Source: Bordetella parapertussis (GTDB taxonomy: Bacteria > Pseudomonadota > Gammaproteobacteria > Burkholderiales > Burkholderiaceae_C). Taken from it: a stretch of 7,354 nucleotides of DNA. The translations under genes and the position numbers were made by a program. Location: assembly GCA_945900685.1 (NCBI GenBank), contig CAMDJS010000101.1, positions 1-7,354 of the forward strand, written 5' to 3'. Below are positions 1-7,354 of the stretch, one piece after another (the first letter of the stretch is position 1; each line of letters starts with the position of its first letter). Below the pieces are notes generated by a model. It saw only the letters and a program-made list of their open reading frames with translations, searched no databases and was not told the origin of the DNA.

Positions 1-55
1 CGGTGCCGGCAGTTGATTCCAGCTTGATTTTTTCGCGTCCGCCTTTGGAAGCCAT
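1..55 (-). CDS. rpmG: Large ribosomal subunit protein L33 (bL33), N-terminal part only
   Basis: L33 is a small protein of the 50S ribosomal subunit located near the E site. Only the first 18 codons are present; the gene runs off the left edge. The visible protein begins MASKGGREKIKLESTAGT, which matches the proteobacterial L33 start (REKIKL...SAGTG in E. coli). The complete protein is usually about 55 residues. There is no CxxC pair where zinc-binding L33 forms carry one, so this looks like the zinc-independent form. The ATG at 55-53 is supported by an AAGGA ribosome-binding site at 68-64, eight bases upstream. It follows rpmB by 30 nt on the same strand with no terminator between, the usual rpmB-rpmG operon. 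Identity is secure despite the short fragment. Confidence 0.93.
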   Translation of the reverse strand, partial: MASKGGREKIKLESTAGT

Positions 56-85
56 GGTGAAAGTCCTTTAAAAGTCGGTGAAAAA

Positions 86-319
86 TTAAGCTTGGCCGCG
101 TTCACGCATGTCTGCGAGCACAACGTCAATGCCTTTTTTGTCGATCAAACGCAATGCAGCGCCGGAAACGCGCAAACGCACCCAACGGTTTTCGCTCTCG
201 ACCCAGAACCTGCGGTGTTGCAGGTTAGGCAAGAAACGGCGCTTGGTTTTGTTGTTGGCGTGGGAAACATTGTTGCCCACCATCGGGGCTTTGCCCGTTA
301 CTTCGCATACACGTGCCAT
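86..319 (-). CDS. rpmB: Large ribosomal subunit protein L28 (bL28)
   Basis: This is the 50S subunit protein L28, a component of the large subunit. The 77-residue product is essentially the family's full length (78 in E. coli). It begins [20 protein letters not shown], the hallmark L28 N-terminus, followed by the basic [13 protein letters not shown] stretch that contacts rRNA and a C-terminal part ([20 protein letters not shown]) typical of the family. The ATG at 319-317 has a good AGGAG ribosome-binding site at 330-326 with six bases between. rpmG follows after 30 nt, so the two are very likely co-transcribed. A consensus -10 box lies about 107 bases upstream of the start, giving a leader of about 100 nt. 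Nothing is truncated or unusual in the protein. Confidence 0.98.
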   Translation of the reverse strand: MARVCEVTGKAPMVGNNVSHANNKTKRRFLPNLQHRRFWVESENRWVRLRVSGAALRLIDKKGIDVVLADMRERGQA

Positions 320-325
320 CAGACA

Positions 326-330
326 CTCCT
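326..330 (-). promoter_or_regulatory. Ribosome-binding site of rpmB
   Basis: AGGAG on the minus strand, six bases before the rpmB ATG. It is the strongest Shine-Dalgarno match in the window and fits a highly expressed ribosomal protein gene. Confidence 0.8.
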
Positions 331-370
331 TGTTAACAGCCGGTAAAACCAGCTTGACCTCGCCATTGAA

Positions 371-406
371 GGGGGCGGTATCCCCGAATGAGCAGCTGTT
401 GGCTGC
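371..406 (-). other. Two small dyads in the predicted rpmB leader
   Basis: Read on the minus strand, the predicted 5' leader contains GCAGC-CAACA-GCTGC (406-392; five-base stem, five-base loop) and then GGGG-ATACCG-CCCC (385-372; four-base stem, six-base loop). Neither is followed by a U-run, so they are not intrinsic terminators. They could be leader structure or chance; no known riboswitch or ribosomal-protein autoregulatory element is recognised. Confidence 0.25.
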
Positions 407-425
407 AAATCCTAGAAAGCCTGAA

Positions 426-431
426 ATTATA
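426..431 (-). promoter_or_regulatory. Probable -10 box of the rpmB-rpmG promoter
   Basis: The minus strand reads TATAAT exactly at 431-426, inside the 150-nt gap between the photolyase stop codon and rpmB. No good TTGACA-like -35 lies 16-18 bases upstream (the hexamer at 17 bases is AGTGGG), and the bases before the -10 are GGC, not the extended TGn. Transcription would begin near 418, leaving a leader of about 100 nt. The perfect -10 and its position make it the best candidate promoter for this operon, but this is inferred from sequence alone. Confidence 0.55.
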
Positions 432-469
432 GCCTGATTGAAATTCAGCCCACTTACTTACCAATTCGC

Positions 470-2008
470 TCAGTTTGTCACGCTTTGGCGGTGGTTTTGG
501 GCTTGTTCGCGAATGGCTGCACGTTCTGTGTCGGACAAGCGGTTGAGGTTTTTCAATTGCATCAACATGCGCGGGTTTTTAGCCAAGGTATCGGCGTGTC
601 TGTCCAAATAATCCCAGTACAGCGTAGTGAACGGGCAGGCCGTGTCGCCGGTAGATTGCGCCGGGTTGAATCGGCAGCCTTTGCAGTGGTTGCTCATGCG
701 GTCTATGTATTTGCCGCTGGCCACATAAGGTTTGCTGGCCATCAGGCCACCATCCGCGTATTGGCTCATGCCCAAAGTGTTGGGCAGTTCCACCCATTCC
801 ACGGCATCCACATACACCGCCAAATACCATGCGTGTACCTGCTTTGGGTGCACACCAAACAGCAGGGCATACAAACCAGTCACCATGAGGCGCTGAATAT
901 GGTGAGCATAGCCATGCATCAGCGTTTGGCCGATGGCGTCTCGCAGGCAAGCCATGTCGGTGTCCCCGCTCCAAAAAAAAGCAGGCAAATCTGCATGGGC
1001 TTGCATGGCATTGCGTTCTATGTAGTCGGGCATTTGTGTCCAATAGATTCCCCGCACATACTCACGCCAACCCAAAACTTGACGCACAAAGCCTTCCACA
1101 GCTTCTATCGGTGCATGACCTGTGTGAAAAGCGTTTTCAGCCGCTGCCACCACTTCTCTGGGGTTGAGCAGTTTGAGGTTGAGCGCGCAAGACACATGCG
1201 AGTGGTACAGCCAAACCTCGCCTTCCCACAGGGCATCTTGGTATTGGCCGAACTGCGGCAACCGGTGTTGAATGAAATCCGCCAGCACCTGTAAAGCTTG
1301 CGTGCGGTTCACCGGCCAGCCGAATGTCTCTAAGCTGCCCGGGTGGTGGGCAAAACGACTGATGACGAGTTGCATCACCTGGCGTGTGATGGCATCGGGC
1401 TCAAACCGGGTGGGCGCGGGCAATTTGCCGGGCCCTTGTTTGCCAAAACTGCCACGGTTGTCAGCATCAAAATTCCATTCGCCACCGACTGGCTTTTTGC
1501 CGTCCATCAAGACCCGGTTTTTTTGCCTGAGTTCGCGGTAGAAATATTCGAGACGAATTTGCTTGCGCCCGGCCACGTGTTGCGCAAAATCCCGCACCGT
1601 GCTGAAAAAATGGCTGTCGTCCCGCAGTTCCAGGTTCAAGCTGTGTTGAAGTGCGACACCGCGCAGGCTTTGCAGCACTCGCCATTCGCCCGGCGCGGTC
1701 ATCACCAATTGCTGTGGCCGGTAGCGCTCAATGGCTTTGTCCAACTCGCCCGCCAAAGTGCCGCTGTTGTCCGGGGCATCAAGGGAAGAATAAATGACGG
1801 GCCATTGTTTGTCGCGTAAACTTTGGGCAAAGTGGCGCATCGCACTCAAAAACACACAGATGCGTTGTTTGGAAGACTTGACGTGTGTGGACTCCTCGTC
1901 CACTTCAGCCATCCAGACCGCGTCTTGCGCCGGGTCAAAGTCTTGCCAACAGGAGGCTGATGTATCTAACTGATCGCCCAGCACCAACACCAGGTGTCTG
2001 AGGGGCAT
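470..2008 (-). CDS. Iron-sulfur cryptochrome/photolyase (FeS-BCP class, PhrB/CryB-like)
   Basis: A flavoprotein of the deoxyribodipyrimidine photolyase-related family; characterised members such as Agrobacterium PhrB repair (6-4) photoproducts using blue light. From ATG 2008 the product is 512 residues, close to the roughly 507 of PhrB. The N-terminal antenna domain starts MPLRHLVLVLGDQLD, typical of the family. The C-terminal FAD domain carries Cys354, Cys442, Cys445 and Cys458 (CKGC, then CPF), the pattern that holds a [4Fe-4S] cluster; each lies four residues past the PhrB ligands as I remember them (350, 438, 441, 454). The adjacent His369-His370 in HGYAHHIQRLM match the PhrB active-site histidines, and Trp346 and Trp394 fit its electron-transfer tryptophans. 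The open frame extends upstream to 2128, but that extension overlaps the preceding gene and lacks family similarity. A GTG at 2038, overlapping the upstream stop as GTGA, would give 522 residues. Neither start has a clear ribosome-binding site. Repair activity versus photoreceptor function cannot be settled here. Confidence 0.93.
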   Translation of the reverse strand: MPLRHLVLVLGDQLDTSASCWQDFDPAQDAVWMAEVDEESTHVKSSKQRICVFLSAMRHFAQSLRDKQWPVIYSSLDAPDNSGTLAGELDKAIERYRPQQLVMTAPGEWRVLQSLRGVALQHSLNLELRDDSHFFSTVRDFAQHVAGRKQIRLEYFYRELRQKNRVLMDGKKPVGGEWNFDADNRGSFGKQGPGKLPAPTRFEPDAITRQVMQLVISRFAHHPGSLETFGWPVNRTQALQVLADFIQHRLPQFGQYQDALWEGEVWLYHSHVSCALNLKLLNPREVVAAAENAFHTGHAPIEAVEGFVRQVLGWREYVRGIYWTQMPDYIERNAMQAHADLPAFFWSGDTDMACLRDAIGQTLMHGYAHHIQRLMVTGLYALLFGVHPKQVHAWYLAVYVDAVEWVELPNTLGMSQYADGGLMASKPYVASGKYIDRMSNHCKGCRFNPAQSTGDTACPFTTLYWDYLDRHADTLAKNPRMLMQLKNLNRLSDTERAAIREQAQNHRQSVTN

Positions 2009-2034
2009 CGCAGGATCGCGCAATGACAAAGTGT

Positions 2035-2208
2035 TCACGAAGCAGCAGGCGCGGACGCTTTGCGCTGGCGGCAAGCGTCTGAACAGTAGCGCACCTGTTC
2101 CCAGTTTTTCGCCCAAGCTTTGCGCCAAGTCATTTCACGCGTGCAAACCACGCAGAGTTTGCTCGGCAAGCTTTGCTTGTTGCCTTTGAATGCTGAATTA
2201 TTGGGCAC
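2035..2208 (-). CDS. DUF2256-type small zinc-binding protein
   Basis: A small protein of about 57 residues matching what I know of the DUF2256 family, often found beside cryptochrome/photolyase genes; its function is unknown. The core reads [19 protein letters not shown], then [17 protein letters not shown]. Cys19, Cys22, Cys42 and Cys46 (CxxC...CxxxC) form a likely zinc site, surrounded by conserved Trp, Arg and Lys residues. The start is uncertain. An ATG at 2274 gives 79 residues but would overlap the trxB coding end by 43 bases and adds a tail unlike the family. The GTG at 2208, 23 bases after the trxB stop, gives the usual short N-terminus and is preferred; an in-frame TTG lies five codons further upstream. 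No strong ribosome-binding site is visible, so translation may depend on coupling to trxB. The photolyase follows immediately. Zinc binding and any role in photolyase function are inference. Confidence 0.85.
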   Translation of the reverse strand: MPNNSAFKGNKQSLPSKLCVVCTREMTWRKAWAKNWEQVRYCSDACRQRKASAPAAS

Positions 2209-2231
2209 GCGTAAACAGCTCAAATACTTTT

Positions 2232-3290
<1,059 letters not shown>

Positions 3291-5624
3291 ATGACTTACT
3301 CACTAAACACTCTCAATAACAGCAAGCAAACCCCGCCTGCCATCAGCGGCTGGCAACGCTTTGTGCAAGAAATTGCGCTGTCGCTGGGTTTTGTTTTTTT
3401 GATGTTTTGGCTGGTTGCCATGCTCAGCCATTCCGCACAAGATCCGGCTTGGACCACCTCGGGCTCAAGCGCGATGCCACACAATTGGGGCGGGCGCATC
3501 GGCGCGGCCATCAGCGACTTAGGTTTTTTTGTGGCCGGCTATTCCATCGTTTGGTGTTTTTTGGCTGCATTCATCAGTTGGTTACAAGCACTTGCCACGC
3601 GTTTGCGCAGCGAAGACAGCGTGGTCATGCGTGCGCCTATCTGGCGTTTGACACGGTGGGCGTTCTGGAGCGGGCTGGTGTTGTTAATGATCTCCAGCAC
3701 CGGTCTGGAATTCACCCGTTTGTACCGTTTCGACCCGCAATTGCCAGGGCATCACGCAGGCGGCATTCTGGGGTATTTGGTCGGTGGCGCAGCTTCCAAA
3801 TGGCTGGGCTTTAACGGTTCCGCCATGGTGTTCATTGTGTTCATGCTGGTCGGTTTGTCATGGACGTTTCGTTTTTCTTGGGTGGAACTCGCAGAAAAAA
3901 TCGGCGAAGGTATTGACCAAGCCATCATCGACTGGCGTGAACGCCGCGAGATGGCTGAAGACTTGGCATTGGGGCAAGCGGCAGCCCGCGAGCGTGAAGA
4001 GGACATGCAGACAGAGCGTGTTGATATTGAAGAGACGGCGCCCAGACCTGTGCGGATTGTGGTGGACACAGAACCCTTGGTGCCACCCAAAAGCGAGCGC
4101 ATGGCGCGTGAACGGCAAAAGCCTTTGTTCAATGACATGCCAGATTCGCGTTTGCCGCAAGTCGATTTGCTGGACGATTCACAGCTACGTCTAGACCCGG
4201 TGGATGCCGAAACCATCGAATTTACCAGCCGTTTGATCGAGAAAAAATTGCGCGACTTCGGTGTGGAAGTCAAAGTGCTGGCAGCCGCGCCAGGTCCGGT
4301 GGTGACTCGTTATGAGATCGAACCTGCCACCGGTGTCAAAGGCTCGCAAATCGTCAACTTGGCCAAAGATTTGGCGCGCTCGCTCAGCATGGTGTCCATT
4401 CGCGTGGTGGAAACTATCCCGGGTAAAAATTTCATGGCGCTGGAGTTGCCCAACGCCAAGCGCCAATCGATTCGCTTGAGTGAAATTCTGGGCTCAGAGG
4501 TTTACAACGAACCCAAGTCTTTGTTGACCATGGGCCTGGGCAAGGACATAGGCGGTCATCCCGTGGTTGCTGATCTGGCCAGAATGCCGCACGTGTTGGT
4601 GGCAGGCACCACAGGCTCAGGAAAATCCGTGGGCATCAACGCCATGATTTTGAGCCTGCTCTACAAAGCCGAAGCACGCGATGTGCGTCTGTTAATGATC
4701 GACCCCAAGATGCTGGAGATGTCGGTGTACGAAGGCATACCGCATTTGCTCGCGCCTGTGGTCACCGATATGCGTCAGGCCGCACATGGTTTGAACTGGT
4801 GTGTGGGCGAGATGGAGCGACGCTACAAACTGATGAGCAAATTGGGTGTGCGCAATTTGGCGGGCTATAACCACAAGATCGAAGAGGCGCTGGAAGCCGG
4901 TCACTCCATTGCGAATCCGTTCAGCCTCACGCCGGATGACCCCGAACCGCTCGAGCGCTTGCCGCATATCGTGGTGGTCATCGATGAACTCGCCGACCTG
5001 ATGATGGTGGTTGGCAAAAAGATTGAAGAACTGATCGCACGTCTGGCGCAAAAAGCGCGGGCCGCTGGTATCCATTTGATTTTGGCCACACAACGCCCAA
5101 GTGTGGATGTGATCACCGGTTTGATCAAAGCGAATATTCCGACGCGCATTGCGTTCCAGGTCAGCAGCAAAATTGACAGTCGCACCATCCTCGACCAAAT
5201 GGGCGCAGAAGCCTTGCTTGGCATGGGTGACATGCTGTATTTGCCCAGTGGCACCGGCTTTCCGATTCGCGTGCATGGCGCGTTTGTCAGTGACGAAGAA
5301 GTGCACCGTGTCGTCAGTTATTTGAAAACCCAAGGCGAGCCCAATTACATTGAAGGTTTACTCGAGGGCGGCACGGTTGAAGGCGAAGCCTACGGGCCGG
5401 ATTTGTTCGGTGAAACCGCCAGTGAAAAAGACCCGCTCTATGACCAGGCCGTGGAAGTCGTGCTGAAAAACCGCAAGGCTAGTATTTCGTTGGTTCAGCG
5501 GCATTTGAAAATTGGCTACAACCGCGCGGCGCGTTTGGTGGAAGACATGGAAAAAGCCGGCATGGTCAGCGCCATGAGCAGCAACGGACAGCGTGAAATT
5601 CTGGTGCCTACACGTCAAGACTGA
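3291..5624 (+). CDS. ftsK: DNA translocase FtsK
   Basis: FtsK anchors at the division septum and pumps chromosomal DNA, helping resolve dimers at dif with XerCD. From ATG 3291 the product is 777 residues. The N-terminal part (about 28-193) has four to five hydrophobic segments, near 28-45, 74-98, 123-139, 156-173 and 176-193. A short charged linker follows, rich in Glu and Arg. The motor has Walker [10 protein letters not shown] at 438-446 and Walker [11 protein letters not shown] at 561-570, plus the [19 protein letters not shown] stretch typical of FtsK/SpoIIIE. The last 60 or so residues ([11 protein letters not shown]... to the end) form the winged-helix gamma domain that reads polar KOPS sites. 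The protein is far shorter than E. coli FtsK (about 1329) because the linker is short, as in many FtsK/SpoIIIE proteins. An in-frame ATG at 3228 would add 21 residues; 3291 places the first membrane helix more normally, but neither start has a clear ribosome-binding site. Confidence 0.97.
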   Translation: MTYSLNTLNNSKQTPPAISGWQRFVQEIALSLGFVFLMFWLVAMLSHSAQDPAWTTSGSSAMPHNWGGRIGAAISDLGFFVAGYSIVWCFLAAFISWLQALATRLRSEDSVVMRAPIWRLTRWAFWSGLVLLMISSTGLEFTRLYRFDPQLPGHHAGGILGYLVGGAASKWLGFNGSAMVFIVFMLVGLSWTFRFSWVELAEKIGEGIDQAIIDWRERREMAEDLALGQAAAREREEDMQTERVDIEETAPRPVRIVVDTEPLVPPKSERMARERQKPLFNDMPDSRLPQVDLLDDSQLRLDPVDAETIEFTSRLIEKKLRDFGVEVKVLAAAPGPVVTRYEIEPATGVKGSQIVNLAKDLARSLSMVSIRVVETIPGKNFMALELPNAKRQSIRLSEILGSEVYNEPKSLLTMGLGKDIGGHPVVADLARMPHVLVAGTTGSGKSVGINAMILSLLYKAEARDVRLLMIDPKMLEMSVYEGIPHLLAPVVTDMRQAAHGLNWCVGEMERRYKLMSKLGVRNLAGYNHKIEEALEAGHSIANPFSLTPDDPEPLERLPHIVVVIDELADLMMVVGKKIEELIARLAQKARAAGIHLILATQRPSVDVITGLIKANIPTRIAFQVSSKIDSRTILDQMGAEALLGMGDMLYLPSGTGFPIRVHGAFVSDEEVHRVVSYLKTQGEPNYIEGLLEGGTVEGEAYGPDLFGETASEKDPLYDQAVEVVLKNRKASISLVQRHLKIGYNRAARLVEDMEKAGMVSAMSSNGQREILVPTRQD

Positions 5625-5649
5625 CAACCCAAGACATTTAACTTTTTGC

Positions 5650-5653
5650 AGGA
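5650..5653 (+). promoter_or_regulatory. Ribosome-binding site that fixes the lolA start
   Basis: AGGA seven bases before ATG 5661. It lies inside the five extra codons that an upstream in-frame TTG at 5646 would add, so it argues for the ATG as the true lolA start. Confidence 0.7.
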
Positions 5654-5660
5654 TAGGTTC

Positions 5661-6317
5661 ATGACTTTGTTCAAAGCGTTTGCAGTGGTGGTGTGTGGTT
5701 TGTCGGTGTCTGCAGTGGCTTGCGCAGACAGCATCACCAGCCTGTCATTTTTTTTGAAAAACGCACGCAGCATGCGTGCTGATTTTGTGCAGTCGGTGAC
5801 CACACCGGCCAAGGAAAACCGTCCCGCCAAAACCAAAACCTCATCCGGCAGTTTTGCTTTTGTCCGACCGACTGTGTTTCGTTTCGATTACGCCAAACCG
5901 TTTGTGCAAAACATCATCGCTGATGGCCAGCACCTTTGGCTGTATGACGCAGACTTGAACCAGGTCACCCAACGTTTGCAATCGCAGGCATTGGCGACCA
6001 CACCGGCTTCGTTGATTGCATCCGCTGGTGATGTGGCCACGCTTGAAAAAGAATTTGTATTACAGCCGCAACCTGATGCAGACGGTTTGCAGTGGATCGC
6101 TGCCACACCCAAAACACCCGACGGCAGTTTGCAACGCGTGCGCATCGGTTTGCGGGTGGAAGGCGAACAAGTGCAGTTGGCGCAACTCGACATTCTGGAT
6201 GCGTTCGGCACCCGCTCGTTGATGAAATTCGAGCGCACTGAAATCAATCCGAAAAACCTGACGCAGGCGCAATTCAATTTTGTCCCGCCCAAAGGCGCTG
6301 ATCTGATCAAACCTTGA
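5661..6317 (+). CDS. lolA: Outer-membrane lipoprotein carrier protein LolA
   Basis: LolA is the periplasmic chaperone that takes lipoproteins released by LolCDE at the inner membrane and hands them to LolB at the outer membrane. The product is 218 residues from ATG 5661. A signal peptide is clear: Lys5, a hydrophobic core to about residue 19, and a likely signal peptidase I site ACA-D after residue 22. The mature part has the LolA pattern: an early SMRADFVQSV strand, then GSFAFVRPTVFRFDY, NIIADGQHLWLYDADLNQVT, and a C-terminal TEINPKNLTQAQFNFVPPKGADLI resembling the family's terminal strands. Length is slightly above the E. coli protein (about 203 precursor residues). It follows ftsK by 36 nt and precedes rarA by 53 nt with no terminator, so co-transcription is likely. 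Cys21 near the cleavage site (AVAC) is a poor lipobox, so a lipidated form is unlikely. Confidence 0.95.
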   Translation: MTLFKAFAVVVCGLSVSAVACADSITSLSFFLKNARSMRADFVQSVTTPAKENRPAKTKTSSGSFAFVRPTVFRFDYAKPFVQNIIADGQHLWLYDADLNQVTQRLQSQALATTPASLIASAGDVATLEKEFVLQPQPDADGLQWIAATPKTPDGSLQRVRIGLRVEGEQVQLAQLDILDAFGTRSLMKFERTEINPKNLTQAQFNFVPPKGADLIKP

Positions 6318-6370
6318 TCTGTCTCAAGCAGGTTGCTCTGTGATAAGTTCAAGCCAGAACTGACACTGAC

Positions 6371-7354
6371 ATGAGTACCGCACCCACCCATTTCCCACCA
6401 CTGGCTGAACGCTTGCGCCCGCGCAAACTGGCCGAGGTCGTGGGACAGCAACATATATTGGATGAGGGCATGGCGCTGCGTGTGGCGTTCGAATCCGGGC
6501 AACCGCACAGTTGTTTGTTGTGGGGCCCGCCGGGTGTCGGCAAAACCACCATCGCGCGTTTGATGGCGGATGCGTTTGACGCGCAGTTTTTATCTATCAG
6601 CGCGGTGCTCGGCGGTGTCAAAGAAATCCGCGAAGCGGTGGAGATGGCGCAAACAGCACGGGATTCGTTGGAACAAAAACGCACGATTGTGTTTGTCGAT
6701 GAAGTGCACCGTTTCAACAAAAGCCAGCAGGACGCGTTTTTGCCGCATGTGGAATCTGGTTTGTTTACCTTCATCGGTGCGACCACGGAGAACCCGTCGT
6801 TTGAAGTGAACTCGGCCTTGTTGTCGCGTGCTGCGGTGTATGTGTTGCAGCCTTTGTCTGAAGATGACTTGACGCAAATCATCCACAAAGCGCGCGCCAT
6901 TGATGCAGTGCCCGCACTTGACGATCAAGCACAAGCGCGCTTGATCGCGTATGCCGACGGCGACGCCAGACGATTGCTCAACACCTTGGAAACTTTGGCA
7001 GTGGCGGCTCAGCGTGAACAACTGTTGTTGCTGACTGATGCTTGGCTGATGAAAGTGCTGGGCGAACGCATGCGCCGTTACGACAAAGGCGGCGAGCAGT
7101 TTTACGACACCATCAGTGCGCTGCACAAATCCGTGCGCGGCTCGGACCCCGACGCGGCTTTGTACTGGCTGGTGCGCATGTTGGATGGCGGCGCCGAACC
7201 CAAATACATGGCGCGACGCATGATTCGCATGGCTGCCGAAGACATAGGCTTGGCCGATCCGCGCGCATTGCGATTGGCGTTGGACGCTGCCGAGGTGTAT
7301 GAGCGCCTAGGTTCACCCGAAGGCGAATTGGCGTTGGCCGAATGCGTGGTGTAT
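6371..7354 (+). CDS. rarA: Replication-associated recombination protein A (RarA/MgsA), 3' end missing
   Basis: RarA is a AAA+ ATPase of the clamp-loader/WRNIP1 family that acts at stalled or damaged replication forks. The first 328 codons are present without a stop; the family is about 440-450 residues, so roughly 115-120 residues lie beyond the right edge. Landmarks appear in order: LAERLRPRKLAEVVGQQHIL at 11-30; Walker A GPPGVGKT at 52-59; SAVLGGVKEIREA at 77-89; Walker B VFVDEVHRFNKSQQDAFLPH at 107-126; sensor 1 GATTENPSFE at 136-145; the SALLSR arginine finger at 148-153; sensor 2 GDARR at 197-201; and FYDTISALHKSVRGSDPDAA at 244-263 in the C-terminal oligomerisation region. All catalytic residues are present. 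The ATG at 6371 gives the normal N-terminus, though no good ribosome-binding site precedes it. It is the third gene of the ftsK-lolA-rarA unit, and serS is the expected next gene from E. coli synteny. Confidence 0.97.
   Translation, partial: MSTAPTHFPPLAERLRPRKLAEVVGQQHILDEGMALRVAFESGQPHSCLLWGPPGVGKTTIARLMADAFDAQFLSISAVLGGVKEIREAVEMAQTARDSLEQKRTIVFVDEVHRFNKSQQDAFLPHVESGLFTFIGATTENPSFEVNSALLSRAAVYVLQPLSEDDLTQIIHKARAIDAVPALDDQAQARLIAYADGDARRLLNTLETLAVAAQREQLLLLTDAWLMKVLGERMRRYDKGGEQFYDTISALHKSVRGSDPDAALYWLVRMLDGGAEPKYMARRMIRMAAEDIGLADPRALRLALDAAEVYERLGSPEGELALAECVVY

Noticed and set aside
485..1294. Long plus-strand open frame (269 codons) opposite the photolyase
   Set aside because: It lies wholly antisense to a confidently identified gene, its protein resembles no known family, and its composition (many His, Val, Gln) is typical of a shadow frame.
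2009..2128. 40-residue N-terminal extension of the photolyase
   Set aside because: It lies almost entirely over the DUF2256 reading frame, and the family N-terminus (LVLVLGDQLD) begins just after the ATG at 2008.
4692..5333. Minus-strand open frame of 213 codons inside ftsK
   Set aside because: It covers the conserved FtsK motor region, including the Walker B motif, on the other strand; no domain or ribosome-binding site supports it.
6313..6328. CTTGA-N6-TCAAG dyad over the lolA stop codon, considered as a terminator
   Set aside because: The stem is five bases and AT-containing, with no T-run after it; rarA follows closely on the same strand.
5888..6508. Minus-strand open frame of 206 codons spanning lolA and the start of rarA
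   Set aside because: It crosses two identified genes antisense and has no recognisable domain, so it is a shadow.
6590..7126. Minus-strand open frame of 178 codons opposite rarA
   Set aside because: It is antisense to conserved RarA motifs and has no family features.

Overview
The window is ordinary chromosomal backbone from a Gram-negative proteobacterium, most likely a betaproteobacterium (Burkholderiales-like). That placement rests on the ribosomal protein and TrxB sequences, a moderate-to-high GC content, and the gene order ftsK-lolA-rarA diverging from trxB. It is inferred from remembered protein families, not from a database search.

Layout. Positions 1-319 (minus strand) hold the start of rpmG (ribosomal protein L33, cut by the window edge) and complete rpmB (L28). 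A perfect TATAAT -10 box near 426-431 probably drives this pair through a leader of about 100 nt. Positions 470-3179 (minus strand) hold a tight cluster read in the order trxB (thioredoxin reductase), a small DUF2256-type zinc-binding protein of about 57 residues, and an iron-sulfur cryptochrome/photolyase of the PhrB/CryB (FeS-BCP) class. Positions 3180-3290 form the divergent intergenic region. From 3291 the plus strand reads ftsK (septal DNA translocase), lolA (periplasmic lipoprotein carrier) and rarA/mgsA (AAA+ replication-recombination ATPase, cut by the right edge). The gaps between these three are 36 and 53 nt with no terminator, which suggests one transcription unit.

How the genes relate. 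rpmB-rpmG serve the large ribosomal subunit. ftsK-lolA-rarA are housekeeping genes for chromosome segregation, outer-membrane lipoprotein traffic and stalled-fork processing; the order matches the E. coli trxB / lrp-ftsK-lolA-rarA-serS region except that lrp is absent. The accessory element is the DUF2256-photolyase pair downstream of trxB. It suggests a light-exposed habitat and light-dependent repair of UV lesions, probably (6-4) photoproducts if the enzyme behaves like PhrB.

No mobile element, CRISPR array, tRNA, rRNA or phage gene was seen, and no intergenic stretch exceeds about 150 nt. The most interesting point is the DUF2256 protein of unknown function next to an iron-sulfur photolyase. 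I found no evidence of a wholly new multi-gene system.
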